Shown here: positions 10,740 through 21,157 of the stretch, one piece after another | Numbering within the stretch: the first letter of the stretch is position 1 | Layout: the number at the start of each line of letters is the position of its first letter | Assembly: GCF_026745355.1 (NCBI RefSeq) | Contig: NC_079207.1 | Location: forward strand, 32,103,234 to 32,167,233 | Direction: 5' to 3' | DNA from: Beta vulgaris subsp. vulgaris | Lineage: Eukaryota > Streptophyta > Magnoliopsida > Caryophyllales > Amaranthaceae | Length of the DNA: 64,000 nucleotides | Translations under genes and position numbers: made by a program | Notes under the pieces: generated by a model | Seen by the model: the letters and a program-made list of their open reading frames with translations, nothing else | What the model was told of the DNA's origin: nothing | Database searches by the model: none

Positions 10740-10859
10740 GAATTTTTTCCTTAGATAATGCAAAAATGGGTTTTAATTCCCAAAATATGCCAAAAAAAAA
10801 ATATTCACTGCGTACCGTCCACTTGAAGTAGCGGTTTACAAAAAAAAAAAAAAATGATT

Positions 10860-10915
<56 letters not shown>

Positions 10916-11252
10916 CTTGTTCTCGTGTAAACCGCTACTTCAAGTAGCGGTTCATTAATCAAGTCTGATATGTGCTTGCAACATTTTGCCAGGTAAACCG
11001 TTACTCGGAGTAGCGGTTTATATTTATAAACCGCTACTTGAGATAGCGTTTTATGTGTATAAACTGCTACTCACAGTAGCGGTTTATTTTAAAATAAACC
11101 GCTATTGTGAGTAGCGGTTTTCTTGGGATAAAACTAAAAAAAAAAAAATATTTTTTCGCGTGCCGTCCTACGTGGACGGTACGCACGAAATTTTTTTTTA
11201 GGCATATTTTGGGAATTAAAACCCACTTTTGCATTATTCAATGAAAAAATTC
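10740..11252. mobile_element. MULE-like element with internal palindromes and (GTT)n
   Basis: Long inverted ends of about 70 bp start GAATTTTTTC and include a CCCAAAATATGCC block on the left and its complement on the right. A direct repeat CCTACTATTG flanks it (10730-10739, 11253-11262), a 9-10 bp duplication as in Mutator-like elements. Inside, AACCGCTACT and AGTAGCGGTT recur as near-perfect palindromes around 10930, 11000, 11025, 11060 and 11100, and a GTT microsatellite lies at 10858-10914. Length 513 bp; no transposase. The minus ORF across it only reads the microsatellite as poly-Thr. Confidence 0.85.
10858..10914. repeat. (GTT)n microsatellite
   Basis: About 18 uninterrupted GTT units, within the MULE-like element. 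Confidence 0.95.
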
Positions 11253-11262
11253 CCTACTATTG

Positions 11263-12028
11263 CTATATACAAGCAGATGCTACACTACCCCTGGTTTTTC
11301 TTAAAAGAATTATTTTCGTGGCTTTTGCATAAATGATATAGGAGCGAAGTTGAATTTCTGAAAGTTTGGAAAGTTCATAGTCAATGTTGAAGGTCCCATG
11401 ATCGAGAGTCCTGATCTGTACTGCATGCTTGTAGTGCCTTTTGGATTTTTTTTAATCATTAAGATAATACTCAAACTCATGAGCTTGCTAGTTTAAAAAT
11501 ACAATATCTTTTAAGCATTTTCGCTTACATAAAGACTACACTTATATTTGAGCTTTCAGCAGCTTCCAAGATCAAATTGAATTACAACGTAGCTTATAAT
11601 TCATTTTTGCCCGTCTATATTTGCCACTATTTAATTTGTTTTTATAAATTAAACTGTAATTAGATAAAATTACTATTTTTAATGACGTCTAGAGAAAGAT
11701 TATTAATAAATTACAAATAGGTTTTGGACTATAAGAACTCGATGTCAACTATTATAATAATTTAATCTAGTAAGAAATATTAGGTGGCATTTGAATTTTT
11801 ATTATTTTTCGAGTTTCATAGAATAATTTTTTTTTGTATTCACATTATTGTAATATTACGCTATCCCTCACTTGAAATCTTGGATCCGCCACTGATTATA
11901 TATTTGTTTTACACTCCTTTAGTCTATGCTCTAACTTTATCAATAAAAAGTAACCCAAGTACCCAACCAACTTTATCTCGAAAATACCAACCAACTCCCA
12001 TCACATTTACTTTTTTTACAAAATAATA
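11263..12028. other. AT-rich spacer
   Basis: No gene recognised. A TTGGATCCGCCACTG word at about 11880-11894 resembles a motif seen at the end of dispersed plant repeats, but the element cannot be delimited. Confidence 0.4.
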
Positions 12029-12117
12029 CTCCCATCCATTCCATAATACAGTGCTTGATTTTTTTTTCACAGATCCGTACTTGAATATCTTCATATCCTT
12101 ATTAATGAAAAAATAAA

Positions 12118-13115
12118 CCTGGATCTGGAAGGGAAACTGTGAACCAAAAATCAGATTCTTTATGTGGCTTCTATGGCAGGATCGCATCCCCAGACACTTG
12201 CTTTCGATTAGAGGCATAACTCAGGACCCCTCCTGTCCGAGATGTCAGACCGACCTTGAACATAGTATTCACATTATTCGGGACTGTAGCAAAAGTAGGG
12301 ATGTCTGGGCTTGGCCGGGGATGCCTGTGAGTACCAATGCAGAGTTTAAAGGGTGGCTTATGGAAAATATGCTCTCCAGGGATCGGTTTTGGGACCTACC
12401 TTGGGGATCTCTCTTCTCTTACCTATGTCATGAGATATGGAAGGATAGAAATGACTGTGTTTTTAACAATAAGAATCCTTCCCCTATTAGAGTTATAGGA
12501 GCTAGGGCTAGGAGAAAGGTGCTCGACTATATTGCTATAGGTTCAACCAGTCTAATTAGGGATCCACTCGTTTTGGCCCACTCAAATAAGTTCTTGATGA
12601 TTCATGTTGATGCTTCTTTTGTTGGTCCTAGGGAAGTTGCTGGGATTGGGGGGGGGGGGGGGTAATTCGCGATGCTGAAGGTAGATGGCTTTGGGGTTTT
12701 GTGAGAAAGATTTACACTCATAATTGTTTTGCAGCAGAACTTCTTGCAATCCTTGAGGCCCTCTATCTTTTTGAGAAGTATAACCTCCCAAAGGCGATTA
12801 TATATTCTGATTGCAAAGATGTGACCCACCTGATCAAGGGGGGTCATTCTGACCTATACTCCAACTTACTTACCATGTGCAGGCAACGGACAACTAACAA
12901 GCCGGATTTGCAGATTAAACATTGCAGCAAGATTTAGAATAGAGTGGCCGATCTCTTGGCCAAAGCGTGTAGGATCATGGATGGTGATAGCATTGTAACT
13001 AGGATTGTCCCCTCCCCCCTAGTTATTGTATGGAACAGTTATCTGCGGATTGTAATATGTTTAACTTTATTAATTAATGAATGAATGCTTTGTTTACCAA
13101 AAAAAAAAAAAAGAA
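12118..13115 (+). mobile_element. 5'-truncated LINE fragment inside a MITE
   Basis: The 3' end is a poly(A) run (13099-13112) after TTTGTTTACC. The flanks carry an imperfect duplication, GAAAAAATAAA at 12107-12117 and GAAAAATATAAA at 13116-13127. About 1 kb remains, coding for the zf-RVT and RNase H end of ORF2. It is younger than the Stowaway it interrupts. Confidence 0.8.
12130..13075 (+). pseudogene. LINE ORF2 C-terminal fragment (zf-RVT and RNase H)
   Basis: The first part encodes a zf-RVT region with CPRCQTDLEHSIHIIRDC and HEIWKDRNDCVFNNKN. It then enters an RNase H domain at FLMIHVDASFVGPREVAGIG. A 15-G tract at 12648-12662 breaks the frame, after which another frame continues with IRDAEGRWLWGFV and FAAELLAILEALYLFEKY, then IYSDCKDV. 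A TAG at about 12936 interrupts it before NRVADLLAKAC. The acidic residues of all RNase H motifs are still visible. Role when intact: degrading the RNA of the RNA/cDNA hybrid during retrotransposition. Confidence 0.8.
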
Positions 13116-13535
13116 GAAAAATATAAAAAGTTGATATTATGAAACTACACATTGAGACGAATCTGACAAGATCCTACATGAATAAGTTTGTTTATATATA
13201 CAAATGAGAATATTTGGTCAAAGAATTTAAAGTTTGATCTTAAGAGAGAGAAACACACACTATATTATAGAACAAAGAGAGTATTTGATAACCACACTGC
13301 AACTTATCAACTTAAAATACATGTCTCAACTAGTGTTCAGATTTGTTTAGAATAGAGGGAGTAATTTCTAATATGATCAACCTTCAACTTCGTATACCAC
13401 TAGAGTCTCTCTCTAGGGTTCCTCTCTAGGGTTTGGGTGTAGGAGTCTTGGTGGGCGAGTTTCAGTCTTGTTTGGCGTGTCTTGTCTCAATTGGTGAGTG
13501 GGGTTCTATTTCCTTGGGATTCAACCCTGCTAATC

Positions 13536-14909
13536 ATGGCGGACGAAATAATATCGAAGTATTCTAATCTTAAAATAACGGCGGAAGAGGATGATGTTGT
13601 TGTTATTGATGACATACCCCATGAAACATCTGTTTTGGATCTGCAGTTGTCCATTATAGGTAGAGTAATGACAGTGAGAACTTTTAATTTTGAGGCTTTT
13701 AAAAAAACAATGAATCAAATATGGGCGATTTTCAAACCTGCGTTGTTTCGGCCAATCGAACATGGTCTCTTTGTTGTCCAATTTGCCTCGACTCGGGATA
13801 AAACAAAGGTCATGGATGGATGCCCTTGGACTTTTGATCAGCACTTAGTGATGATGAAGGACATTGAAAGTGGATTTCCACCCTCCGAAATTGAACTAAT
13901 ATACTGCCCTTTCTGGATTCAGATATATAACCTCCCACTTGATAGTCGTTCGAAGAAGCATGTGGCTGCGATAGGGGGTAGTATTGGTGAAGTATTGGAG
14001 GTGGAGTCTAATGGTATTTCTTGGGATAAATCTGCCCGAGTCAAAATTTTATTAAACGTGACAAAACCCCTCCGCAGGGTCCAAAAAGTTCGAAATTCTA
14101 TGGGGAAGGTGGTGATGGTTGAGATTAAATACGAACGACTACCAACTTTCTGTTATGGGTGTGGTTTAATTGGCCATATGGAGAGGGACTGTACTGTAGT
14201 TGGGGAGGAGGAGCGAGATGAGGCGAAACAATGGGGGTCATGGCTTAAAGCCTCGCCGCGTAAGGGTCGGCTGAAGATGGACGAGGAAGCAAAACTTTTC
14301 CTTTCATGTTCAAAGAAATTGGCCTTTAGTAGTGTGGTGGTTCAGGAGGAAAGCGTCGATCATATTGATGCGAGGGAAGAGGCGTTGGTGAAGAATAAGG
14401 AAGGTGATAATGGTGTGAATGAAACTTTCTCCACTTGCATGATGGATAACTCTAGGGGGTCCCTCACCCTTTGTGGAGAGGTCTCTACTTCGCCTACAGG
14501 CGACGTGGCTCGCCTTCTTGCAGCATCCCAGCAGGTTCTCACTATTCCATCTCAACATGCGGGCGGGACGATGCCACAACATGTGGCAGTTAAGGTAAGT
14601 ACACCTGATGACCTCTCTTTCTCAATTGGCCATAATGTTTCTACAAAGAGTGGGAAGAAGAGTAAGACTGGAAAGAAAAAGCTAGAGATTGATAAACGTA
14701 AAATGTCTCCTATGGTTCTCAGCCCAAATCATATCTCTTCCGTGAATAATGGGGAAAAAAGAAAATTATTGGAAGATATGATTATTAATGATGATGTTAA
14801 AACGGTAATGGTTGGTGTAAAAAGAAACAAACACGCCAACTGTGAGGACCCGGAAAACTCTTATAAAGTAGCGGAGGTTGGTGCCACCCAACCTCGCGAA
14901 CAACAATGA
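13536..14909 (+). CDS. LINE ORF1 protein (DUF4283, CCHC knuckle)
   Basis: An open frame of 457 codons, starting at MADEII; the frame stays open upstream to 13482, but MADE is the usual start in this family. Residues about 35-180 are the DUF4283 domain (HGLFVVQFAS, CPWTFDQHLVMMKDI, PFWIQIYNLPL). A zinc knuckle CYGCGLIGHMERDC (CX2CX4HX4C) is at about residue 205. The C-terminal third is Lys- and Ser-rich and probably disordered. ORF1 proteins bind the element RNA in a ribonucleoprotein. The stop TGA overlaps the ATG of ORF2 (ATGA at 14906-14909), which suggests termination-reinitiation. This is the only intact long frame of the element. Confidence 0.85.
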   Translation: MADEIISKYSNLKITAEEDDVVVIDDIPHETSVLDLQLSIIGRVMTVRTFNFEAFKKTMNQIWAIFKPALFRPIEHGLFVVQFASTRDKTKVMDGCPWTFDQHLVMMKDIESGFPPSEIELIYCPFWIQIYNLPLDSRSKKHVAAIGGSIGEVLEVESNGISWDKSARVKILLNVTKPLRRVQKVRNSMGKVVMVEIKYERLPTFCYGCGLIGHMERDCTVVGEEERDEAKQWGSWLKASPRKGRLKMDEEAKLFLSCSKKLAFSSVVVQEESVDHIDAREEALVKNKEGDNGVNETFSTCMMDNSRGSLTLCGEVSTSPTGDVARLLAASQQVLTIPSQHAGGTMPQHVAVKVSTPDDLSFSIGHNVSTKSGKKSKTGKKKLEIDKRKMSPMVLSPNHISSVNNGEKRKLLEDMIINDDVKTVMVGVKRNKHANCEDPENSYKVAEVGATQPREQQ

Positions 14910-16173
14910 AAATACTAAGTTGGAACTGTCAGGGGCTTGGCAACCCCTGGACAGATAACGCTCTCCGGGCGTGGTGCTGGAGAGAGAGAGGCCAAATGTG
15001 GTGTTTTTGGAAACTATGATAGATGCAGGGAGACTAGACCAAATTCGTAACTTCTGTGGTTTTGTGAATGGGGTGTGCTTGAGTAGTAATGGGAGGTCTG
15101 GTGGTATGGGCTTTTCGTTGAGGGATATAAACGTGGTGCCGAGAACCTATTCGACTCACCATTTCATTGTGGATGTGCTGGACCACAATAATATCCCTGT
15201 TTGGCGGGCTGTAGGAATTTTTGGGTGGCCCGAGCAAGACAACAAGCATTGGACTTGGGCAATGATGAATAGAATAAAAATAGGCAGCACTGTCCCATGT
15301 GTTATGTTCGGAGATTTTAACGAAATTCTATGTCAGGATGAAAAGGAGGGGGGCAATTCTCGGAGTGAGCAAGCAATGGATGCGTTTCGAGGGGAGGTTG
15401 ATTCATGTGGGCAACGTGATTTGGGGTACAGGGGTAATAAATTTACGTGGAAACGAGGCAATAACCCGGAAACTTTTGTTAGGGAGAGGTTAGACCGTTT
15501 TCTGGCAGATATGGAGTGGTGCTCAGACTTTCCCGCTTATAATGTTCGGCACTTGGTCACCTACAGGTCAGATCACGCTCCCATCTTACTCTTGGCCTCT
15601 AACTATTTTGAAAGAGGAGGTGGAAAGAAAGCTTTTAAGTTCGAATCCCTATGGTTGTCAAGCTCAGATTGTGGGATGGTGGTGGATGAAGTATGGAAGA
15701 GTAGTATTGGAGAAGAGACGGCGGTACGGATTGAGAAATGTGCAGAGGGTCTAACGACGTGGGCTGCTGGGTGCTTTGGAAACATAAAGAAGAAAATCAA
15801 AGATGTCGAAGAGAGGCTGATGCTGGCCCAAACTCAATTCTCTGATGCTGCCATGCTTTGCTTGTGTAGTTCTTTATCGAAGGAGTTGGATGATTTGCAT
15901 AAACAAGAAGAATCATACTGGTTTGCAAGATCACGAGCAAATGAAATGCGGGATGGAGACAAAAACACGGCTTTCTTTCATCAAAAGGCCAGCCAACGCA
16001 GACATTATAATAAGATAAATGGGTTATTTGATGATGACGGGAATTGGTGCAGTGATAGGGAAGAATTAGAAAATATTGTTTCTTCATATTTTGAAACTTT
16101 ATTCTCTACTGATTCCCATATGATTTTGAGAGAGCACTGGAGGGTTTACACAGCCGAGTTTCGGAGGACATGA
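14906..16173 (+). pseudogene. LINE ORF2, endonuclease domain (frameshifted)
   Basis: ORF2 starts at the ATG overlapping the ORF1 stop with MKILSWNCQGLGN, the first motif of an apurinic-type (EEP) endonuclease. The frame then shifts within GAGAGAGAGA at about 14979-14988, consistent with one extra GA unit, and continues as RERPNVVFLETMID. Later motifs are kept: FGDFNEIL near 15308 and YRSDHAPILL near 15565. So all expected catalytic positions are present and only the frame is broken. The domain nicks target DNA to prime reverse transcription. A second frame change follows near 16120-16170. Confidence 0.88.
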
Positions 16174-17674
16174 ATGTGATATTAGATGCGGAGCGGACAG
16201 GGGAGGAAATTAAGACAACCTTATTCGAAATGCATCCAAACAAAGCTCCAGGGCCGGATGGAATGCATGCTCTTTTTTTCCAGAAATTTTGGGCCCATTG
16301 TAGGAAGCGACGTTATCAATTACGTTCAACGATGGTGGAGGGGTTTGATTGATCTAGAGGCCGTTAATAGAACGTGTGTGGTTTTAATCCCGAAATGCGC
16401 TACACCCAAGTGTATTACTGAATTTCGCCCTATAAGTTGCTGCAATGTGATATATAAGATTATCTCGAAGACTATGGCGAATAAACTGAAACCCATGTTG
16501 GGTAATATTATTTCGATAAATCAGAGTGCTTTTGTCCTTAAATGTTTGATCACAGACAACGCTCTGATAGCTTTCGAAATTTTCCATGCTATGAAGAGAG
16601 GAGGAGAAGGGAGAGAGGGTTCTGTGGCTCTGAAACTTGATATGAAGAATGCATATGACAGGGTAGAGTGGTCGTTTTTGATGGCTGTAATGCACAAGCT
16701 TGGCTTCGGTTCGAACTGGATCCGTCGGATTCGGGATTGTCTGTCGAGTGTGTCGTTTGGCTTTAAAATCAACGGAAAAGTCTCTGGTTCTGTTATCCCT
16801 TCGCGCGGACTTCGACAAGGTGACCCTATATCCCCTTATTTATTTCAGATGGTTGCGGATGCCTTTTCTTCTCTTCTCTCAAAAGCGGCTCGAGAAAGAA
16901 GGATCCATGGAGTAAAAATTTATAATGGGGCACGAAGGGTTTCTCACTTATTTTTTGCCGACGGAAGTATACTTTTTGCAAAAACCACTGTTAGAGAGTG
17001 CTCAATTTTAACTGATATCATCAGTGTGTATGAACGAGCATCTGGTCAAAGTGTCAATCTTGATAAAACAAATGTGGTTTTTAGCAAAAAAGTAAACAAT
17101 GGGCGACGACAAGAAATTGTGACAGCTTTGGGGGTCAAGGAGGTCGAAAAGCATGAGAAGTATTTGGGGCTCCCTACCATCATTGGAAAGTCCAAAAAGG
17201 TGATTTTTGCGGCTCTGAAAGAACGAATATGGAAGAAATTACAAGGGTGGAAAGAAAAACTTTTATCCTGGCCCGGGAAGGAAGTTCTGATTAAGGCGGT
17301 GGCCCAAGCTAGCCCTACGTATATGATGAGTATATTCAAGATCCCGGAGGATTTAATTGATGAGATCCATTCCATAATCGCACAATTTTGGTGGGGGACG
17401 AATAACAACAGGCGAAAAAAGACACTGGCATTCTTGGGAAGATTTATGCAAACCAAAAGCTATGGGAGGCATGGGTTTTAGAGACCTCAAAGTTTTCAAT
17501 CAAGCTCTGTTAGAAAAGCAGATATGGAGATTACAAAGGGATCCTGCGTCTCTTTTACACACTATTATGAAAGCTCGATACTTCAAACATGATACTATTT
17601 TAGAGGCTCGGAGAGGACATGATCCAAGTTACTGTTGGAGAAGTTTGTGGGGGAGCAAAGGCTTTATTACTTGA
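16170..17674 (+). pseudogene. LINE ORF2, reverse transcriptase domain
   Basis: The RT motifs appear in order: NKAPGPDGMHALFFQKFW, then after a frame change at about 16300 FRPISCCNVIYKIISKTMAN, LDMKNAYDRVEWSFL, RGLRQGDPISPYLF, and HLFFADGSILFAK. The last should carry two adjacent Asp; here it is Phe-Ala-Asp-Gly, so one catalytic Asp is lost and the enzyme would be inactive even in frame. KYLGLPTIIGKSKK and LSWPGKEVLIKAVAQ follow. A further frame change near 17460 leads to MGGMGFRDLKVFNQALLEKQ. Confidence 0.9.
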
Positions 17675-18996
17675 GGGCATTGGATGGAGGATTGGGAATG
17701 GTGACACAATTAACGCATGGGAGCATAATTGGGTCCCTGACTTGGTAGCTCCACCACTGCCTCGATCGAGTGAAGCGCGCGAAGCCATATCCACAGTGGC
17801 CCAGTGTATTGATCATGAAAGCATGTGCTGGAATGTGGGCCTGATTCAAGACCTTTTTTCGGATGATGATGGCCGGAAAATTATGCAGATTCCTCTCTCT
17901 ATTCATCCGAAGTCAGATATGAGGTTTTGGCGCCCTACTAAGGATGGTGTTTATACAGTAAAGTCGGGGTATTGGGTGGGTATGTTGGGGCGACAACAAG
18001 CGATGGTGCAGGATAATGCAGACTTATGGAATATTGTGTGCAAATTAAATGGGCCGCCCAAATTATCTCATTTTGTTTGGCAAGCGTGCAAAGGAAGTAT
18101 GGCTGTGAAGGAAGTGTTATTTCGAAGACATATTGCGCAAGACGAGTTGTGTTCATGTTGTGGGGTTGAGGTTGAATCGATCAATCATGTTTTATTTGAA
18201 TGTGATACCATTAGTCATGTGTGGGAGGAGGGTAAACATGCGAGTGTATGTGGTAAGAGCTGCACCTGCTGGCTCTTTTGCTACAAAGCTGAGATGGTGG
18301 GTGAGTAAGATGGGAAAGAGAGAGTTACGGGAAATCATGGCTACGGCTTGGGCAATCTGGTTCTGTAGAAATAAACTTGTGCATGGTCAAGAAGCAACCA
18401 ATGTACAAGTCATGTCTGAGAATTTCTTACATATGGCAGCCACATATGAAGCGTATAAGATGAAGACCTGTGTGCTCTCGAATTCTACTCTTGCGCACAC
18501 CACCTCTGCTGGATGTTGGAGCTGTCCTCCGGCAGACTCCGTGAAAATTAATGTCGATGCTCATGTGGTTAATGGAGCCTATATTGGGCTAGGGGTGGTT
18601 ATTCGAAATCATGATGGGCATGTTTTGCTTACGGCTACAAGAAGAATGGAAGTGGGATGGAGCGCCCGGATGGCGCAAGCAGCAGCGGCAAGGTATGGGT
18701 TGATGGTGGCGCAATGATTTGGGTTCCATAAGATATGGTTGGAGAGTGGTGCAATCAACGTTGTGCAAGCTGTGAATAGGGCTCAGGAAGGTTTGTCCCC
18801 CATGTTTGTATTGGTCGACAATATTAGACTATTAGCTGGCTCTTTTCATCGTTTTCTATTTTCTCATGTAAGAAGGGGCGGGAATACTGTAGCTTATCTT
18901 GTGGCTAGGCGGGATACTAGAGGTACTGAAGAACTTTTTTGTATGGATCCCATCCCCCAAAGTATTTTAACTTTGGCGGAGCTTGATTTGCAATAA
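17619..18996 (+). pseudogene. LINE ORF2, zf-RVT and RNase H end
   Basis: zf-RVT is seen as DGVYTVKSGYWVG, PPKLSHFVWQACKGSMAVKE and CSCCGVEVESINHVLFEC. The frame changes near 18290, then WAIWFCRNKLVHGQ leads into RNase H at VKINVDAHVVNGAYIGLGVV. An in-frame TGA at 18715-18717 interrupts the domain, probably from CGA; the same frame reopens and runs through IWLESGAINVVQAVNR and HVRRGGNTVAYLVARR to a TAA at 18994-18996. The second acidic motif has Gln (MAQAAAARYG) where Glu is usual, another inactivating change. Confidence 0.85.
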
Positions 18997-19047
18997 TATC
19001 CCGTGCTAACTTTCCCCTCAAACCAAAAAGAATAGAAGGAGTAATTT

Positions 19048-20167
19048 TTTGAACAACTTATTTTTTGTTAAGCTGAAGTTATCTTTGTTATTTGACTTAA
19101 TTTTACTGCATTTATTAATACTTCCTTGTATTTATTTAATTGCTATGGTGTTTTTTTTTTTTGGAAATTGAACCACTAACTTTGAAAGGTTATTTTGATT
19201 CTTTTATAAGTAAAAATATAGTCATGTGTGGTCTTGTTAGATCTATGTCGATATGTAGATTTTTAATATCAAATTTTTATAATTTTGATTTAAACGAAAT
19301 AAAAGATATTAAGGATTATATAATGTCTTGAAAACCGCACACCAACAATATAACAACTAAATAAAAACAGAGGGAGTATTTCACAAAACTTATTTTTACA
19401 AGGTAAAGGGAAGGTAACCTAAATAAAACATGAGAAATGGGGGTCAACATCCCTGTTTTTACGAGGTATCCCTACATTAGTGTTTTGCTACTTTTGCCAA
19501 TTGTATTACCTTTGATGAAGTACCTGTGTGTTTGTTATGAGAGGATGTTTGATGAAGTATATAATTGTCTTCGATCTGCATGATCTGTCCCAAGAGATCG
19601 TATTTGATCTGCTTATAATTTAACACCCAACAACGAACTACCTAATTAGCATGGATAAATTATCAGTATATGAATAAATCCAACTTAATAATGAAACAAA
19701 TTGCAAGTACCTAATAGTTTGCTGTAATAAATTTGTTGATGGGTGTGATGTAACTTGTAAGCACTATGCATTTTGCAGTTAGATTGTGTACATATTATAA
19801 GCTAGATTGTGAATATCATTTTGGGGACAAGAATATTTAGCTATATCTTGTGACAATATTTCTCAAGAGAATATATACTCGCATGTTATTAGGCATATCT
19901 AGATTTGGAAAATAAATTATATTAAAATACACCCAGTTGTAAACTGAATGATCCATCCAATAGATGACTTTTTGTTCCGACTTACGAGAGCTACAACATC
20001 TATGTCAGTGAGTACTGGGTATTAGGAAAGGGCAACTATTTCTTCGACTATTTGTTTCTTTGTTTTTTCAGTGTTGATCAATTACTGATTCCTTTGTATT
20101 TTGCCTTTATTTAGACACTTTTATTCACGATATTACATCATAATTTTAGTCAAAGGTAAAGTTGGTA
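19048..20167. other. AT-rich spacer
   Basis: About 1.1 kb of AT-rich DNA between two LINEs. Short Stowaway-like words occur, but no element could be delimited and no ORF is supported. Confidence 0.45.
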
Positions 20168-21157
20168 TCCCTCCGTTTCATAATATATCGTTTACTTTTT
20201 ATTTTCACGTGAATTAAGGAGAATAGAGGGAATTGTTGGATTCTCCAAGAAAAATATTAAGTACTTTTTTTGGTATTTTTATTTCAGAGCTATTTCTTTA
20301 TTTTATTTTTCTTTTTAAAAAATATAAAACAATAAATGTTCATAAGAATAGTGTAAAGCAATAAATATGGACACAAATCTAGAGAGAGAAAGAGAAAACC
20401 CCAAATAGAAAACCCTAGAAATCTAGTTCGAAGAACCCGAAAAATCTCCTTAATTCAACCATGCATCTGGCATCTTGTTCCTCCCTTCTGGTTACTAATT
20501 GTACAATTTCTTCAGTCTCTTAGGTATAGTCATGTTCTAATCATTCTCTGTGGAGTGGCAGAGAGGTATAGCCTTCAATCTAGGTTTCGGTATTTCGGTT
20601 ATGAAGCGCAGGCTAAGGCTTTAAAAGGTGAATTTTTTCATGATTTGCGTTCAATGGAGTGTGGTTTTGGTATTAATCAACCAAAACGTGTCTGGGTTGG
20701 CTGAATTTCAGAGGCTTTTAGAATCAATTTATTGTGGTTTATAGGGTTTAAATTTAAATTTAAAATTAAATTGGGTAACATGTTGAGAAGGGTTGTTGGC
20801 AGGGGGTTTCTGCTGCAGAGGTGTTGTCCTTGTTGGATGGCTGTATTTCCTTCCTTTGGCGTGTGGGCATTCATTGTGCTGCTGTGGTTTGGATGGTGGC
20901 GATTGCAGAGCATTGTGTGTGTTACTTTGTTTGTCCTTTTGGCTATTATGAGAAGTATTGCATTTAATGCTTCATGGTTCACGTCTCTGTCTGAGGTTGG
21001 TAAGTTGATGATACTTTTTTCTAGTCCCTTTCCTTCCCAGTATATAAGAGTTACGCAGGCAAAATTTTCTAACTACCCCTTTCAGTTTCTTCTTTCATGC
21101 TATTTATTGTGCTCCTTGTTTAGTCTGCCTTTCTTTCCTAGTGGAGTTTTTCTTAGT

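Larger units (their letters stand above)
12029..13281. mobile_element. Stowaway MITE split by a LINE
   Basis: The left terminus CTCCCATCCATTCCATAATA (after TA at 12027-12028) pairs with TATTATAGAACAAAGAGAG (before TA at 13282-13283). The right half has the same GTTGATATTA, ACATTGAGACGAATCTGAC core as the intact copy at 3917-4175. The two halves are separated by a LINE fragment at 12118-13115. Without the insertion the element would be about 255 bp, close to the 259 bp of the intact copy. Confidence 0.8.
13368..19028 (+). mobile_element. nearly full-length LINE (L1-type), decayed
   Basis: A 19-bp direct repeat with one mismatch, AGAATAGAGGGAGTAATTT at 13349-13367 and AGAATAGAAGGAGTAATTT at 19029-19047, marks the insertion. 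Between lie a 5' leader, ORF1 (DUF4283, zinc knuckle) and ORF2 (endonuclease, RT, zf-RVT, RNase H). The 3' tail is short, only AAAA before the duplication. Length about 5.66 kb, a normal size for plant L1. The target is itself the terminus (TTAGAATAGAGGGAGTA) of a Stowaway-like repeat. Confidence 0.92.

Noticed and set aside
10645..10962. Minus-strand ORF with a poly-Thr run
   Set aside because: The poly-Thr is the GTT microsatellite read on the other strand; the rest is MULE terminal repeat.
14310..14582. Minus-strand ORF antisense to LINE ORF1
   Set aside because: Shadow of the DUF4283 gene frame on the plus strand.
16384..16818. Minus-strand ORF antisense to LINE RT
   Set aside because: Shadow of the RT frame; no known domain.
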